A stretch of 64,000 nucleotides of DNA from Fibrisoma montanum (GTDB lineage Bacteria > Bacteroidota > Bacteroidia > Cytophagales > Spirosomataceae), in NCBI RefSeq assembly GCF_003583365.1, contig NZ_QXED01000008.1, positions 248,001 through 312,000 of the forward strand, read 5' to 3'. The number at the start of each line of letters is the position of its first letter. The stretch's first letter is position 1. This document shows, piece after piece, positions 50,625 through 59,455 of this stretch. Position numbers and translations under genes: made by a program. The notes under the pieces were generated by a model that searched no databases, was not told the origin of the DNA, and was given only the letters and a program-made list of their open reading frames with translations.

Positions 50625-52244
50625 CTACCAGCCTGTGTTTTGCTTCAGCGACTGGTTCAGGGCAATTTCGTTGATCGGTAATGGCCAGAGGTAATCCTTA
50701 TTCGGATCGAATTTGCGGAAGCTGGCTGCCTGTACCAGAATGTAATTGTCTGGTGTCAGGTTTACCGTAGCGCCGGTGAACTCGTTCCTAAAATAGAAAT
50801 TCCCCAGCACCGGCTTCGGCAGTTCGATTTCGGCCGTTTTCCAGCGGATCAGGTCCCAGTACCGGAAACCCTCCTGCGCCAGTTCGACGCGACGCTCGCG
50901 ACGCAGCTCGTCGCGCATGTTCAGACCGTTGGCCGTAGCAAACGCATTGGTCAGTTTGGCAACTCCACCGCGCTGCCGCAGCCGGTTGACGGTCAGGTCC
51001 AGGTCGGCATCGCTGATGGAGCCGTTCAGTTCATACGTAGCTTCCGCGAAAATGAGCAGCACCTCCGCGTAACGCAGCACAGGCCGGTCGATGGTCGATG
51101 CCTGGGTGTTCCAGTCGTCGATATTGGCCGTCTTACGGAACATAAAGCCGGTTTTGTTGAACACCAGGTTCGCGATGTCGAAAATAGGCTTGGTCGTCAT
51201 CATCGGGTCACCACGCTTCATGAACGTATCACCCATGCGCGTATCCCGGTCTTTAAATACGTCAATCGACTGCACCGGCGCTTTGTACAAGGGTGACTTC
51301 GTGATGGGCAGACCATCTTTCATCAGGTACGAATCGGCCAGGCTCTTGGTTGGATTCATGTTGCCATTCTCCAGCGTACCCCGGTAGTACCCATGCGTCG
51401 AAACGCGGTCTGTCTGCGAAACCCCGTACTGCCGAACGATGATATTCTCGCGGTTTTGCCGCCCTTCGCCTGCCATCTGGAACAGATCGAAGTAAGCGCC
51501 CGTAAACAGGTCATGCTGCTTGCCGTCGATCACGGCTTTAGCGGCATCGGCGGCAATTTTCAGGTGCTTGTTCGGCTCGCCGTAGTTGTGAAACTTTGCG
51601 CGCGTTCCTTCAAACAGGGCTACCCGCGCCTTAAATGCCAGCGCGGCCGTGTTGGAAATACGTCCGTAATCAGCGTTTCCGAGAGCGGTTGGTGTCGGCA
51701 GTTTGGACGCGGCAAAATCGAGGTCCTGATAAATCTGATCGACCACCTGCGCCCGCGGACTGGCCGGGGCCTGCAACTCCGGTGAGTTGTCATCGAGTGT
51801 TTTTAAAATCAGCGGTACATCACCATACCGCTGCACTAAGTTAAAATACCCCCACGCCCGAAAAAACCGGGCCTCGGCCGAATAGCGATCAACAATGGCT
51901 TGTGACGTAGCCACCAGAGCACGTGGAGACTTCTCAAGAATGTTGTTGGCAGCCCGGATGATTGCGTAATTGTTATTGTAGTTCCCGTCAGTTGCTGGTG
52001 CCAGCCGAGACCCATCGCTGATGCCATTCGAAGCCAGGCCGAACGCATCATCGGACCACACATCTTCTCCGGCCCAGCCGGGCAAAAATGTGTACAGATA
52101 ATTAGCCGCCGACTTTAGGTCATTTTCTGATTGCCAGAAGGTTTGGTCGCTGATTGCCGTTTCGGGCAGGCGGTCTACCTCGCAGGAAGGCAGCGCGGCC
52201 AGCAATGCCAAAGCGAGCGTTGTATATTTCACGAATGGTTTCAT
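50625..52244 (-). CDS. SusD/RagB family outer-membrane lipoprotein (pair 2)
   Basis: 539 residues from MKPFVKY; four extra codons upstream are possible. Lipobox ALPSC (Cys about 22). Characteristic FFRAWGYFNLVQRYGDVPLI, an RREREVELAQEGFRYWDLIRWK-like stretch (RRVELAQEGFRYWDLIRWK) and a LWPLPINEIALNQ C-terminus. Substrate lid for SusC pair 2, whose gene ends just upstream. Confidence 0.95.
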   Translation of the reverse strand: MKPFVKYTTLALALLAALPSCEVDRLPETAISDQTFWQSENDLKSAANYLYTFLPGWAGEDVWSDDAFGLASNGISDGSRLAPATDGNYNNNYAIIRAANNILEKSPRALVATSQAIVDRYSAEARFFRAWGYFNLVQRYGDVPLILKTLDDNSPELQAPASPRAQVVDQIYQDLDFAASKLPTPTALGNADYGRISNTAALAFKARVALFEGTRAKFHNYGEPNKHLKIAADAAKAVIDGKQHDLFTGAYFDLFQMAGEGRQNRENIIVRQYGVSQTDRVSTHGYYRGTLENGNMNPTKSLADSYLMKDGLPITKSPLYKAPVQSIDVFKDRDTRMGDTFMKRGDPMMTTKPIFDIANLVFNKTGFMFRKTANIDDWNTQASTIDRPVLRYAEVLLIFAEATYELNGSISDADLDLTVNRLRQRGGVAKLTNAFATANGLNMRDELRRERRVELAQEGFRYWDLIRWKTAEIELPKPVLGNFYFRNEFTGATVNLTPDNYILVQAASFRKFDPNKDYLWPLPINEIALNQSLKQNTGW

Positions 52245-52271
52245 AAGTTCGTTCAAGTTTGGCCAACCGGT

Positions 52272-55200
52272 TTAGAAAGAGATGTTCAGACCCAGTGACG
52301 CCGTTGCGAAGAACGGGTAATCGTTTTCTACATTATCACGCATTTCGGGGTCGTAGTAACCCTGGAATGGGCCGAGGCCGGAAATCGTGAATAAATCCTG
52401 ACCCGAGAAGAAGAAACGAGCCTGCTGCACCTTAATCTTCTGCGTGAGCGTAGTGGGCAGCGTGTAGCCAAACTGCAGGTTTTTCAGGCGCATGTAGCTG
52501 GCGTTGAGTACCCACTTGTCCGACGATACGTAGTTGTGCGTAGCACCCACATACGGCCGGGGATAGAGCGCGTCGGGATTCTCAGGCGTCCAATAATCGG
52601 CGTGGATGGCCAGCGCCTGTTTCCACGTAACCAGCAGCGGGGCAATCGACTCTGTGTTCGGCCGGTAATTCCGCTTGCCTACTCCCTGCAGGAATACAGT
52701 CAGGTCGAAGCCTTTCCACTGGGCTCCCAACGTAACGCCGAACTGGTAGCGGGGCTGGGTTGTACCGAGCAGAACCAGATCACCATGATCAGCTACGGTT
52801 CCTTTGCCCACCGAGAGCCGTCCGTCGCCGTTCTGGTCGACGTACTTCACGTCGCCCGCGCCGGCGCGGTTATCCTGGAACGCCCAGGTCTTTACTTCGT
52901 CGTCGGTCCGGAAGTAGCCGGCGGTCTGATAACCCCAGATGGTATTGAGCGGGTAGCCCTCAATGATGCCGTTCGTACCGGCCCCGATCACATTCCGGTT
53001 CGAGTAATTCAGCAGCCGGTTCTGGTTATCCGACAGGTTCACCGCAAACGAGTAGTTGAAATCCTTGCCGATACGGTCGCGGAACCGTACTTCTGCTTCC
53101 CACCCCCACGATTTCAGTTCACCGTTGTTCTTCAGGGGGGTTGCAATACCGATTGTTGCCGGCAACTGCTGCGGGGTAAGCATGTTCCGGTTGAACTTCA
53201 CGTAGTAGTCGCCGGTAAACTGCAGCCGGTTCTGGAAGAAGCCCAAATCCACCCCTCCGTTGGTTGTTTCGATGGTTTCCCACGACAGATTGGCCGAGGG
53301 GATGTAGCCCTGAAAGATGTACGACGTACGCGAATCGCCCAACACCAGGTTAGCACTACGGCTCAGCTGGCTCAGGTAATCGTAGTTACCAATGTTATCG
53401 CCGAGGGCGCCACCAAGCCGGCCCCATGAACCACGTAGCTTAAACTCAGTGATGAAGGGTAAGGCGCGGCCAAACCATTCTTCGCGCTGCATATTCCAGC
53501 CGACAGAGGCCGAAGGAAAGAGTTTAATTCGGCCTTCGCGGGCCAGCTTCGAGCTTTCGTCCTGGCGAAGGGTGGCCTCAAACAGGTACTTATCGGCATA
53601 GTTGTAGTTAAACCGGCCAAAAACGGACTGGAAGGCCCGTGTGCCAACGCCTTCGCTGCTGCTCTTGGTGCGGTCGTCGCCCAGGTTTAGTGTCGGCAGG
53701 TCATTGCTGACCAGGTTATTTGCCCCACTCTGCACAAATTCGTCGCGGTAATCTTCCCACTGATAGCCGGCAAACAGACCAAAGTTATGTTTGTCGCCTA
53801 GGGTGAAATCGTAATTGGCCAGGAACTGGAGGTTTGTATTACGAACCAGTTCATTGCGGACCGTAAATGAATTCGGGTTATTGGCGTAACTCAGGATTCG
53901 GGATCTGCCCCAGAGCGGCACCGTCCGGTTAAATACTTCGCGGTAGGCGGGGCGGTGCTGCATCCCGGCCACGGCACGTAAGGTCAGTCCTTTCACGAAG
54001 TTGGCCGCCTGCAACGTAAACACACCGTCGAACTGATTTCGGTCGTAGTTGTTGTACCCACCCGATTCCAGCAGGCCATAGGCTGTTGCGGCTGACCCCG
54101 CCCCGTTGTAGCGGCCCTCGGGCGTGAAGAACGGGGTTCGGGTTCGCAGGCGATATACCTGATACATTAATCCACTTCCGTTTGCATCAATTGACGACCG
54201 CCGTGTTTGTTCCAGCATGTACGACAGCCGCGTATCGAGCGACAGGTGCTTGGTCAATTGCGACCCCACGTTCAGTCGCAGGTTATAGCGCTTGAGGTTA
54301 TCGGGTCCTACTTTAAACAGACCCTGCTTTTCGTAATAACCGCCGGAAAACAGAAAGTTCAGTTTGTCCGTACCACCCCGCACAGTCAGGTTATGCGTTT
54401 TCATAACCGTGTATTTCTTAAGCAGTTGGTCGGTCAGCGGCTGCTGGTTGTAATACAGATACGTACCCGTGTCGGCCGGGTTTACAACGTACGGAATTCC
54501 GTCGCGAATGCGCTGCAAATCTTCATCGGTGTACTCGGGACCACTACCTGAGTTTTTACGGGCCAGGTTAGAGAACAGGGCTTCGTCAAGCAGGCTCATC
54601 CGGCCGGGTACGTTGATGGCCCAGTCAGTACCGTACTGCGCGAGGTAGTCGAATGTTACCTTACCTGATTTACCTTTTTTGGTCGTAATCAGCACAACCC
54701 CGCCGGCGGCCTGCGCTCCGTAGATAGCTGCGGCTGCGGCATCCTTCAGCACACTGATGCTTTCGATGTCGTTCGGGTTCAGCGTCGTCATGGTCGAGAT
54801 TGGTACGTTCACCCCGTCGAGCACTACGAGCGGATCGACGTTACCGTTCGCCGACGTAACGCCCCGAATCTGCAGCCGGATGCTTTCATTGCCCGGCTGA
54901 CCACTCTGACGGGTAATGGTCAGACCCGGCGTCACACCCTGCAGGGCATTCGCCAGGTTGGTTGACGGGCGATATTGCAGCGCCTTCGAATCGACCGTTG
55001 ATACGGCCCCGGTCAGGTTCACCTTCTTCTGGGTACCGTAGCCGACAACAACCACTTCTTCCAGCGATTTGTCGTCGGTCTGCATCTGGATGTCAATGAC
55101 TGAGCGGTTATTGACGTCGACCTCCTGCTTGAGGTACCCTACGAAGCTAATGATCAGCACCGTTTTTCCGGTGGGTACGTTCAGTCTGTACTGCCCGTTA

Positions 55201-55433
55201 CCGTCGGTCGTGGCTCCGCGCGTGGTTCCTTTAACCACCACGCTCACCCCTGGCAGTGGGTCTCCTTTTTCGTCGGTAATCTTACCCGACACAGGTACAT
55301 CGACCATCCGGCCGAAGGCAGTCATGCTCACCAGAAGCGGTAGCAACAGCAGCCAGCTGATGCCACTTCGTAATGCCTGATACACGTTTCGCATTTGTAG
55401 AGAGGGTTTGGATGTTTTCATAGGTTCAGTCAT
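52272..55433 (-). CDS. SusC/RagA family TonB-dependent transporter (pair 2)
   Basis: 1053 residues. Signal region (hydrophobic 24-42, ending AFG), CarboxypepD_reg-like domain (VSGKITDEKGDPLPGVSVV), plug with EEVVVVGYGTQKKVNLTGAV and DAAAAAIYGAQAAGGVVLI, barrel ending FFATASLGLNISF. It starts 8 bases after the GH88 gene, in one transcript with it. The two SusC proteins in the locus differ clearly in the barrel, so they may take up different oligomers. Confidence 0.95.
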   Translation of the reverse strand: MTEPMKTSKPSLQMRNVYQALRSGISWLLLLPLLVSMTAFGRMVDVPVSGKITDEKGDPLPGVSVVVKGTTRGATTDGNGQYRLNVPTGKTVLIISFVGYLKQEVDVNNRSVIDIQMQTDDKSLEEVVVVGYGTQKKVNLTGAVSTVDSKALQYRPSTNLANALQGVTPGLTITRQSGQPGNESIRLQIRGVTSANGNVDPLVVLDGVNVPISTMTTLNPNDIESISVLKDAAAAAIYGAQAAGGVVLITTKKGKSGKVTFDYLAQYGTDWAINVPGRMSLLDEALFSNLARKNSGSGPEYTDEDLQRIRDGIPYVVNPADTGTYLYYNQQPLTDQLLKKYTVMKTHNLTVRGGTDKLNFLFSGGYYEKQGLFKVGPDNLKRYNLRLNVGSQLTKHLSLDTRLSYMLEQTRRSSIDANGSGLMYQVYRLRTRTPFFTPEGRYNGAGSAATAYGLLESGGYNNYDRNQFDGVFTLQAANFVKGLTLRAVAGMQHRPAYREVFNRTVPLWGRSRILSYANNPNSFTVRNELVRNTNLQFLANYDFTLGDKHNFGLFAGYQWEDYRDEFVQSGANNLVSNDLPTLNLGDDRTKSSSEGVGTRAFQSVFGRFNYNYADKYLFEATLRQDESSKLAREGRIKLFPSASVGWNMQREEWFGRALPFITEFKLRGSWGRLGGALGDNIGNYDYLSQLSRSANLVLGDSRTSYIFQGYIPSANLSWETIETTNGGVDLGFFQNRLQFTGDYYVKFNRNMLTPQQLPATIGIATPLKNNGELKSWGWEAEVRFRDRIGKDFNYSFAVNLSDNQNRLLNYSNRNVIGAGTNGIIEGYPLNTIWGYQTAGYFRTDDEVKTWAFQDNRAGAGDVKYVDQNGDGRLSVGKGTVADHGDLVLLGTTQPRYQFGVTLGAQWKGFDLTVFLQGVGKRNYRPNTESIAPLLVTWKQALAIHADYWTPENPDALYPRPYVGATHNYVSSDKWVLNASYMRLKNLQFGYTLPTTLTQKIKVQQARFFFSGQDLFTISGLGPFQGYYDPEMRDNVENDYPFFATASLGLNISF

Positions 55434-55441
55434 AGGGCACT

Positions 55442-56623
55442 TCAGGACCGAAAGCCTGGCTTCTGGCGCAGGGCTTCGTAACGTAGCAACGCTTCGAGGA
55501 AATAATAATCAGCATACACCAGGGGCACATCAACTTCGCTTTTGCCCGGTTTATGCCCTACGCTATGCTTGAGAATGAAATTGTTGTTTTCGCCCAGATT
55601 CGCTTTGTAAGCCGGACTGGCCAGGCTTTGCAGCATCTGAACAGCGGCCTGGTAATAGGGCTTACCGGCGGCTCCGGTATACGTACTCAATTCGAGCAGG
55701 GCCGATGCAGCAATGGCACCTGCCGATGCATCCCGCTCTTCATTCGGGATATTCGGTGCGTTAAAATCCCAGTACGGAATCTTGTCGGCGGGCAGGTTCG
55801 GATGGTTCAGGTAAAAATCGGCTATTTTCTGGGCCTGTTGCAGGTACTTTTTGTCTTTGGTTTCGCGGTACATGACCGTGTAGCCATACAACCCCCAGGC
55901 CTGTCCACGCGCCCAGGCCGACTCGTTGGCCGCTCCCTGGTGCGTTATTTTGGCCGCTACAGTACCGTCCGGATTGTAGCAAATAACGTGGTAGCTGCTG
56001 CCGTCGGGCCGGAAATGATACTTCATGGTGTTGTCGGCGTGGGTAATGCAGATATCCCGGAACCGCTTATCGCCGGACGTCTTCGACGCCCAGAACAGAA
56101 ACTCCAGGTTCATCATGTTGTCAATGATGACCGGGTAGTTGTATTCCTTCAGCTTATTCCACGATTTAATCAGGCCAACTTTCGGATCAAACCGGGTCGA
56201 TAAGGATTTCGCTCCCGTCAGCATGATCGGCGGGTAAGCCTCATTCTTCGTCAGTCGATAACCATTGCCAAACGGACAATACAGCATGAACCCGAGGTCG
56301 TGCGTACCGGTATTATACTGCTCTTTGGCTACCGCCATCGACCATTTATGGGCCGCGTCCTTCCATTTTGGCTCTTTTGTCTGTTCGTAGAGGTACCAGA
56401 GCGAACCACCGAAGAAGCCGCTGCACCACCACGACGATTTCATGTCGCGGGGGCTGCCGTCGGGATTAGTCGACTGGGGGAACTTAGTCGTGTCGGGGTG
56501 CGAAGCCAGCATCCGTTCGTACTGCTGGGCCGCAAAAGCAAACTCTTTCTTAACGTCGATCGGGCTTTGTGCCAGCGTGCGGCTGCCCAGCAGCAAAAGC
56601 GCGAAAACAACTGAATATTTCAT
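55442..56623 (-). CDS. GH88 unsaturated glucuronyl hydrolase
   Basis: 393 residues with a signal peptide (about 1-19). The (alpha/alpha)6 barrel has Asp109 in THDLGFM and Asp168 in IIDNMMNLE, matching the two catalytic Asp of GH88 enzymes, and SWWCSGFFGGSLWYLYE near the substrate site. The enzyme hydrates the 4,5-double bond of unsaturated uronic acids at the end of lyase products and releases 5-keto-4-deoxyuronate. It lies 26 bases from kduI and 8 from susC. This fixes the locus as uronate-directed. Confidence 0.93.
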   Translation of the reverse strand: MKYSVVFALLLLGSRTLAQSPIDVKKEFAFAAQQYERMLASHPDTTKFPQSTNPDGSPRDMKSSWWCSGFFGGSLWYLYEQTKEPKWKDAAHKWSMAVAKEQYNTGTHDLGFMLYCPFGNGYRLTKNEAYPPIMLTGAKSLSTRFDPKVGLIKSWNKLKEYNYPVIIDNMMNLEFLFWASKTSGDKRFRDICITHADNTMKYHFRPDGSSYHVICYNPDGTVAAKITHQGAANESAWARGQAWGLYGYTVMYRETKDKKYLQQAQKIADFYLNHPNLPADKIPYWDFNAPNIPNEERDASAGAIAASALLELSTYTGAAGKPYYQAAVQMLQSLASPAYKANLGENNNFILKHSVGHKPGKSEVDVPLVYADYYFLEALLRYEALRQKPGFRS

Positions 56624-56649
56624 GGGATCCGGTTAGTAGTAAAAGTCGG

Positions 56650-57501
56650 TTAGAGAAGATCAGCAATCGGCGAATGGTCCATGTCGGCAAAATCCATGTT
56701 TTCGCCGGCCATCCCCCAGATAAACGAATAGTTGGTTGTACCGCAGCCCGAGTGAATCGACCACGGGGGCGACACAACGGCCTGTTCGTTTGCCACTACG
56801 ATATGGCGGGTTTCCTGAGGCTGGCCCATCAGATGAAATACCCGGTGATCAGTCGGCAGGTCGAAATAGCAATACGCTTCCATACGCCGGTCGTGTACGT
56901 GCGCCGGCATGGTGTTCCAGACACTGCCCGGCTCCAGCACCGTCAGCCCCATCACCAGCTGACAGCTTTGCAGGCCGTCGCGGTGAATGTATTTGTAAAT
57001 GGTTCGCTCATTTGCCGTTGTTGACGAGCCCAGACGGGTCGGGTTGGCATCTTCCTTAGCCAGTTTCGTGGTGGGATAAGCCGCGTGAGCAGGCGCCGAC
57101 AACAGGAAAAACCGCGCCGGCGTATCGGACGAAAGGCTGTCGAACTGTACGTCCCGACTACCCTGCCCTACGTACAGACAATCCAGCTTCGTCAGGTCAA
57201 ACCGTTCGCCGTCGACCGTAACTGACCCCGGCCCGCCTACGTTGATAACGCCCAGTTCGCGCCGGTCCAGAAAGTGCGGAGTTTTCAGGTTGTCGTAGGC
57301 TGGCAACGGAAGGGTTTCGTATACCGGCAACGCCCCGCCTACTATCACCCGATCGTAATGCGTGTAGACAACCTGAACGGTGTCCGGCTCAAATACGGTG
57401 TCGATCAGGAAATTATCCCGGAGTTCACGGGTCGTAAACCGCTGAATCTCGTTCTGGCCCACCGTATGGCGAACCGGCATGATGGTTTGTTGGAGGATCA
57501 T
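56650..57501 (-). CDS. kduI: 5-keto-4-deoxyuronate isomerase (KduI)
   Basis: 283 residues, cytosolic. Cupin zinc ligands His201, His203, Glu208 (HVHDRRME) and His250 (WSIHSG) match the E. coli KduI set. NEFL-like RDNFLIDTVF and YDRVIVGGALPV near the N-terminus are also typical. Converts 5-keto-4-deoxyuronate (from GH88/lyase action) into 3-deoxy-D-glycero-2,5-hexodiulosonate. It is the first gene of the minus-strand locus. KduD and KDG kinase are not in the window. Confidence 0.95.
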   Translation of the reverse strand: MILQQTIMPVRHTVGQNEIQRFTTRELRDNFLIDTVFEPDTVQVVYTHYDRVIVGGALPVYETLPLPAYDNLKTPHFLDRRELGVINVGGPGSVTVDGERFDLTKLDCLYVGQGSRDVQFDSLSSDTPARFFLLSAPAHAAYPTTKLAKEDANPTRLGSSTTANERTIYKYIHRDGLQSCQLVMGLTVLEPGSVWNTMPAHVHDRRMEAYCYFDLPTDHRVFHLMGQPQETRHIVVANEQAVVSPPWSIHSGCGTTNYSFIWGMAGENMDFADMDHSPIADLL

Positions 57502-57696
57502 GAATTGAGTAGTGTTCTAGCAGACCACAAGGGCATTGATACAGAAAAAGTACAACTATTACTTAAAAAGCAAGTAGACGGCGTATTCGCTGGTTAAGGA
57601 ACTTAAGACGTACTGAAACTTAACTTTTAGAGGAAATTATACGAGAAACCCAAGCGTGTCAAGAGCTTTACCGGATCAAAAAATAGATTTCTTCCT

Positions 57697-57720
57697 GCAA
57701 ACGTTACCGCAAGCGTTTGC
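57697..57720. promoter_or_regulatory. Two abutting LacI-family operators
   Basis: 57709-57720 is GCAAGCGTTTGC, an exact GCAAnCGnTTGC with the central CG at 57714-57715, the classic LacI/PurR-family operator. Directly upstream, 57697-57708 is GCAAACGTTACC, with the same left half and centre but a broken right half. The centres are 12 bases apart, just over one helix turn. Binding would control the regulator itself and possibly kduI. Confidence 0.7.
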
Positions 57721-57750
57721 AAAAAGAATTTAACTCTGAAAACATTACAT

Positions 57751-57758
57751 TATTTTTG
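57751..57758 (+). promoter_or_regulatory. Candidate -7 box of the LacI-type gene
   Basis: TATTTTTG, a perfect TAnnTTTG, 92 bases before the ATG and 30 bases after the operators. No TTG lies at the expected -33 distance. Confidence 0.5.
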
Positions 57759-57850
57759 CAAGAAGACTGGTAACGTGAGGGGATAAAGCCAGTATTCATT
57801 TATCTATTTTTGATGGTTTCAACTCAAAATTTTCATATTCATTATCTCCT

Positions 57851-58909
57851 ATGAAGAGCGCACCCGTTACGATAAAAGACATTGCCAAGGCACTGAACAT
57901 ATCCATATCGACGGTATCGCGGGCGCTGCGGGGCATGCCCGAAATCCACCCCGATACCCGCAGCGCGGTGATGCGGCTGGCCGAGGAGTGGGATTATCAG
58001 CCAAACCAGTTGGCGAAGAACCTGGCCAAGAGCCGCACCCGAACCATCGGCGTCATCGTACCAAATCTGAGCTATTACTTTTTCTCGGCCATGCTCAACA
58101 GCATCGAAGAGGCCGCCATTCAGGCCGGCTACAGCGTCCTGGTCTGCCAGTCGAACGAGTCATATCTGCGGGAAACCATGCAAATTCAGAACCTGCTGCG
58201 CAGTCAGGTGGAGGGGTTTATTCTGTCTTTGTCGCGGGATACGAGCAACTGCGCCCACGTCGAACGCCTGATTCAGAAGAACGTACCGCTGGTGCTCTTC
58301 GACCGGTATGCCGACAACATGGCGACGTCGAAAGTGATGGTCGATAACCACGAAGCAGCTTTCAAAGCCACTGAGCATCTGATCGAAAACGGCTGCCGGC
58401 GCATTGCCTTTCTGGCGGGGCCACCTCAGCTGCTGCTCAGTAACCAGCGGCTGGCGGGTTACCGTGAGGCCCTGACGAAACACGGCCTGTATACGGGCGA
58501 TCAGTACGTGTTTCACTGCGACTACACGCAGGAAAATACGCTCATGCAGACGCTGGCGCTTATGAGCCTGCCTCAGCCGCCGGATGGTTTGCTGACGGTC
58601 AGCGACCGGATTGCGTACCCGGCCATGTATGCAATGAAACAAAAAGGTGTGCGAATTCCCGACGATGTGGCCGTAGTCAGTTTCAACAACGAGCCGTTAT
58701 CCTCGCTGTTTTCGCCCTCGCTGACGAGCATCAGCCAGCCCATTCAGGAGATGGGTATGGAAACGGTACGGCTGCTGCTCCGGCAGCTCGAAGCCACCGA
58801 CAGCCCGATTGCACCCGAAACAACGGTCATGCCGACTCAACTTGTCGTGCGCGAATCGTCACTTCGGATGATGACCGACGAAGTTTTGACGGGTGCATTG
58901 TCGTCCTGA
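57851..58909 (+). CDS. LacI-family transcriptional regulator
   Basis: 352 residues. Helix-turn-helix TIKDIAKALNISISTVSRAL (about 7-26) and hinge helix YQPNQLAKNLA are followed by a periplasmic-binding-protein-like sensor domain (RTIGVIVPNLSYYFFSAML to the end). It probably senses an uronate intermediate and represses or activates the divergent kduI-led locus; the operators just upstream of its gene support autoregulation. Its terminator overlaps the stop codon. Confidence 0.93.
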   Translation: MKSAPVTIKDIAKALNISISTVSRALRGMPEIHPDTRSAVMRLAEEWDYQPNQLAKNLAKSRTRTIGVIVPNLSYYFFSAMLNSIEEAAIQAGYSVLVCQSNESYLRETMQIQNLLRSQVEGFILSLSRDTSNCAHVERLIQKNVPLVLFDRYADNMATSKVMVDNHEAAFKATEHLIENGCRRIAFLAGPPQLLLSNQRLAGYREALTKHGLYTGDQYVFHCDYTQENTLMQTLALMSLPQPPDGLLTVSDRIAYPAMYAMKQKGVRIPDDVAVVSFNNEPLSSLFSPSLTSISQPIQEMGMETVRLLLRQLEATDSPIAPETTVMPTQLVVRESSLRMMTDEVLTGALSS

Positions 58910-58950
58910 GCCGGTTAAAGGATTACGTTTTTGCACCGGCTCAGGACGAC
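58900..58950. terminator. Bidirectional terminator between LacI-type and Dabb genes
   Basis: A perfect 16-bp stem (58900-58915 with 58935-58950) and 19-base loop containing TTTTT. The left arm overlaps the end of the LacI-type gene, and the right arm lies just beyond the Dabb stop. Confidence 0.75.
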
Positions 58951-58958
58951 AGGCTGAT

Positions 58959-59369
58959 TTACTTTGCTTTGTTGGTAAAATCAACCACCGTTACGTCGGC
59001 AAGCCAGGGGCCAACGATCTTACCAAACTCTTTGTGAGCCGGGTGAGGCAAGTACGCATCCCGATCCTTTTCGTTGTCAAAAGTCAGGATAAAAGCGTGG
59101 GTCAGGCCCTTGTTGAGGTTTTCGGGGCTGTTGTTCGTTCCCCACTGAAAGCTCTTGATCTCCTTGATTTTCGACGGCAGGGCTTCAAAAGCCGCGACAA
59201 TCTCGTTTACTTTCTCGGGAGTAGCTTCCGGCTTGAATTTGAACAGAACAACGTGTTGGAGGGTAGTGGCAGCAGTCACAGATTTTTTCAGGGGTTTTCG
59301 GGGTGGTTCAGCGAAGGAGCTAACCGTCAGCATCAGGGAAACGGTCAGTAGGACAAGGGTCTGTTTCAT
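58959..59369 (-). CDS. Secreted Dabb-domain (stress-responsive A/B barrel) protein
   Basis: 136 residues with a signal peptide (about 1-17, ending SFA) and a single ferredoxin-like Dabb domain (LQHVVLFKFKPEATPEKV, HAFILTFDNEKDRDAYLPHPAH). Dabb proteins are mostly dimeric with varied or unknown roles; secreted versions are common in Cytophagales. The PHPAHKEF and VVDFT motifs fit the family. Transcribed alone between terminators. Confidence 0.85.
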   Translation of the reverse strand: MKQTLVLLTVSLMLTVSSFAEPPRKPLKKSVTAATTLQHVVLFKFKPEATPEKVNEIVAAFEALPSKIKEIKSFQWGTNNSPENLNKGLTHAFILTFDNEKDRDAYLPHPAHKEFGKIVGPWLADVTVVDFTNKAK

Positions 59370-59392
59370 GAGTCTGTTTTTTTAGCAAAGAA

Positions 59393-59432
59393 ATAAAAAA
59401 GACCCGTAAGGTTCGAAAAGACCTTACGGGTC
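59393..59432 (-). terminator. Terminator of the isocitrate dehydrogenase gene
   Basis: On the minus strand a perfect 12-bp stem (GACCCGTAAGGT at 59401-59412 with 59421-59432) and 8-base loop is followed by TTTTTTAT. Confidence 0.9.
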
Positions 59433-59455
59433 CAGCTTATAAAGACATCAGGCCG

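Larger units (their letters stand above)
57502..57850. promoter_or_regulatory. Divergent control region of the uronate locus and its LacI-type regulator
   Basis: 349 bases between kduI (-) and the regulator (+). The half nearest the regulator holds the operators and a -7 box listed separately. No clear TAnnTTTG box was found for kduI; the nearest weak candidate is CAAAAAATA at about 57678 on the plus strand, one base too long. Nothing coding is apparent. Confidence 0.6.
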
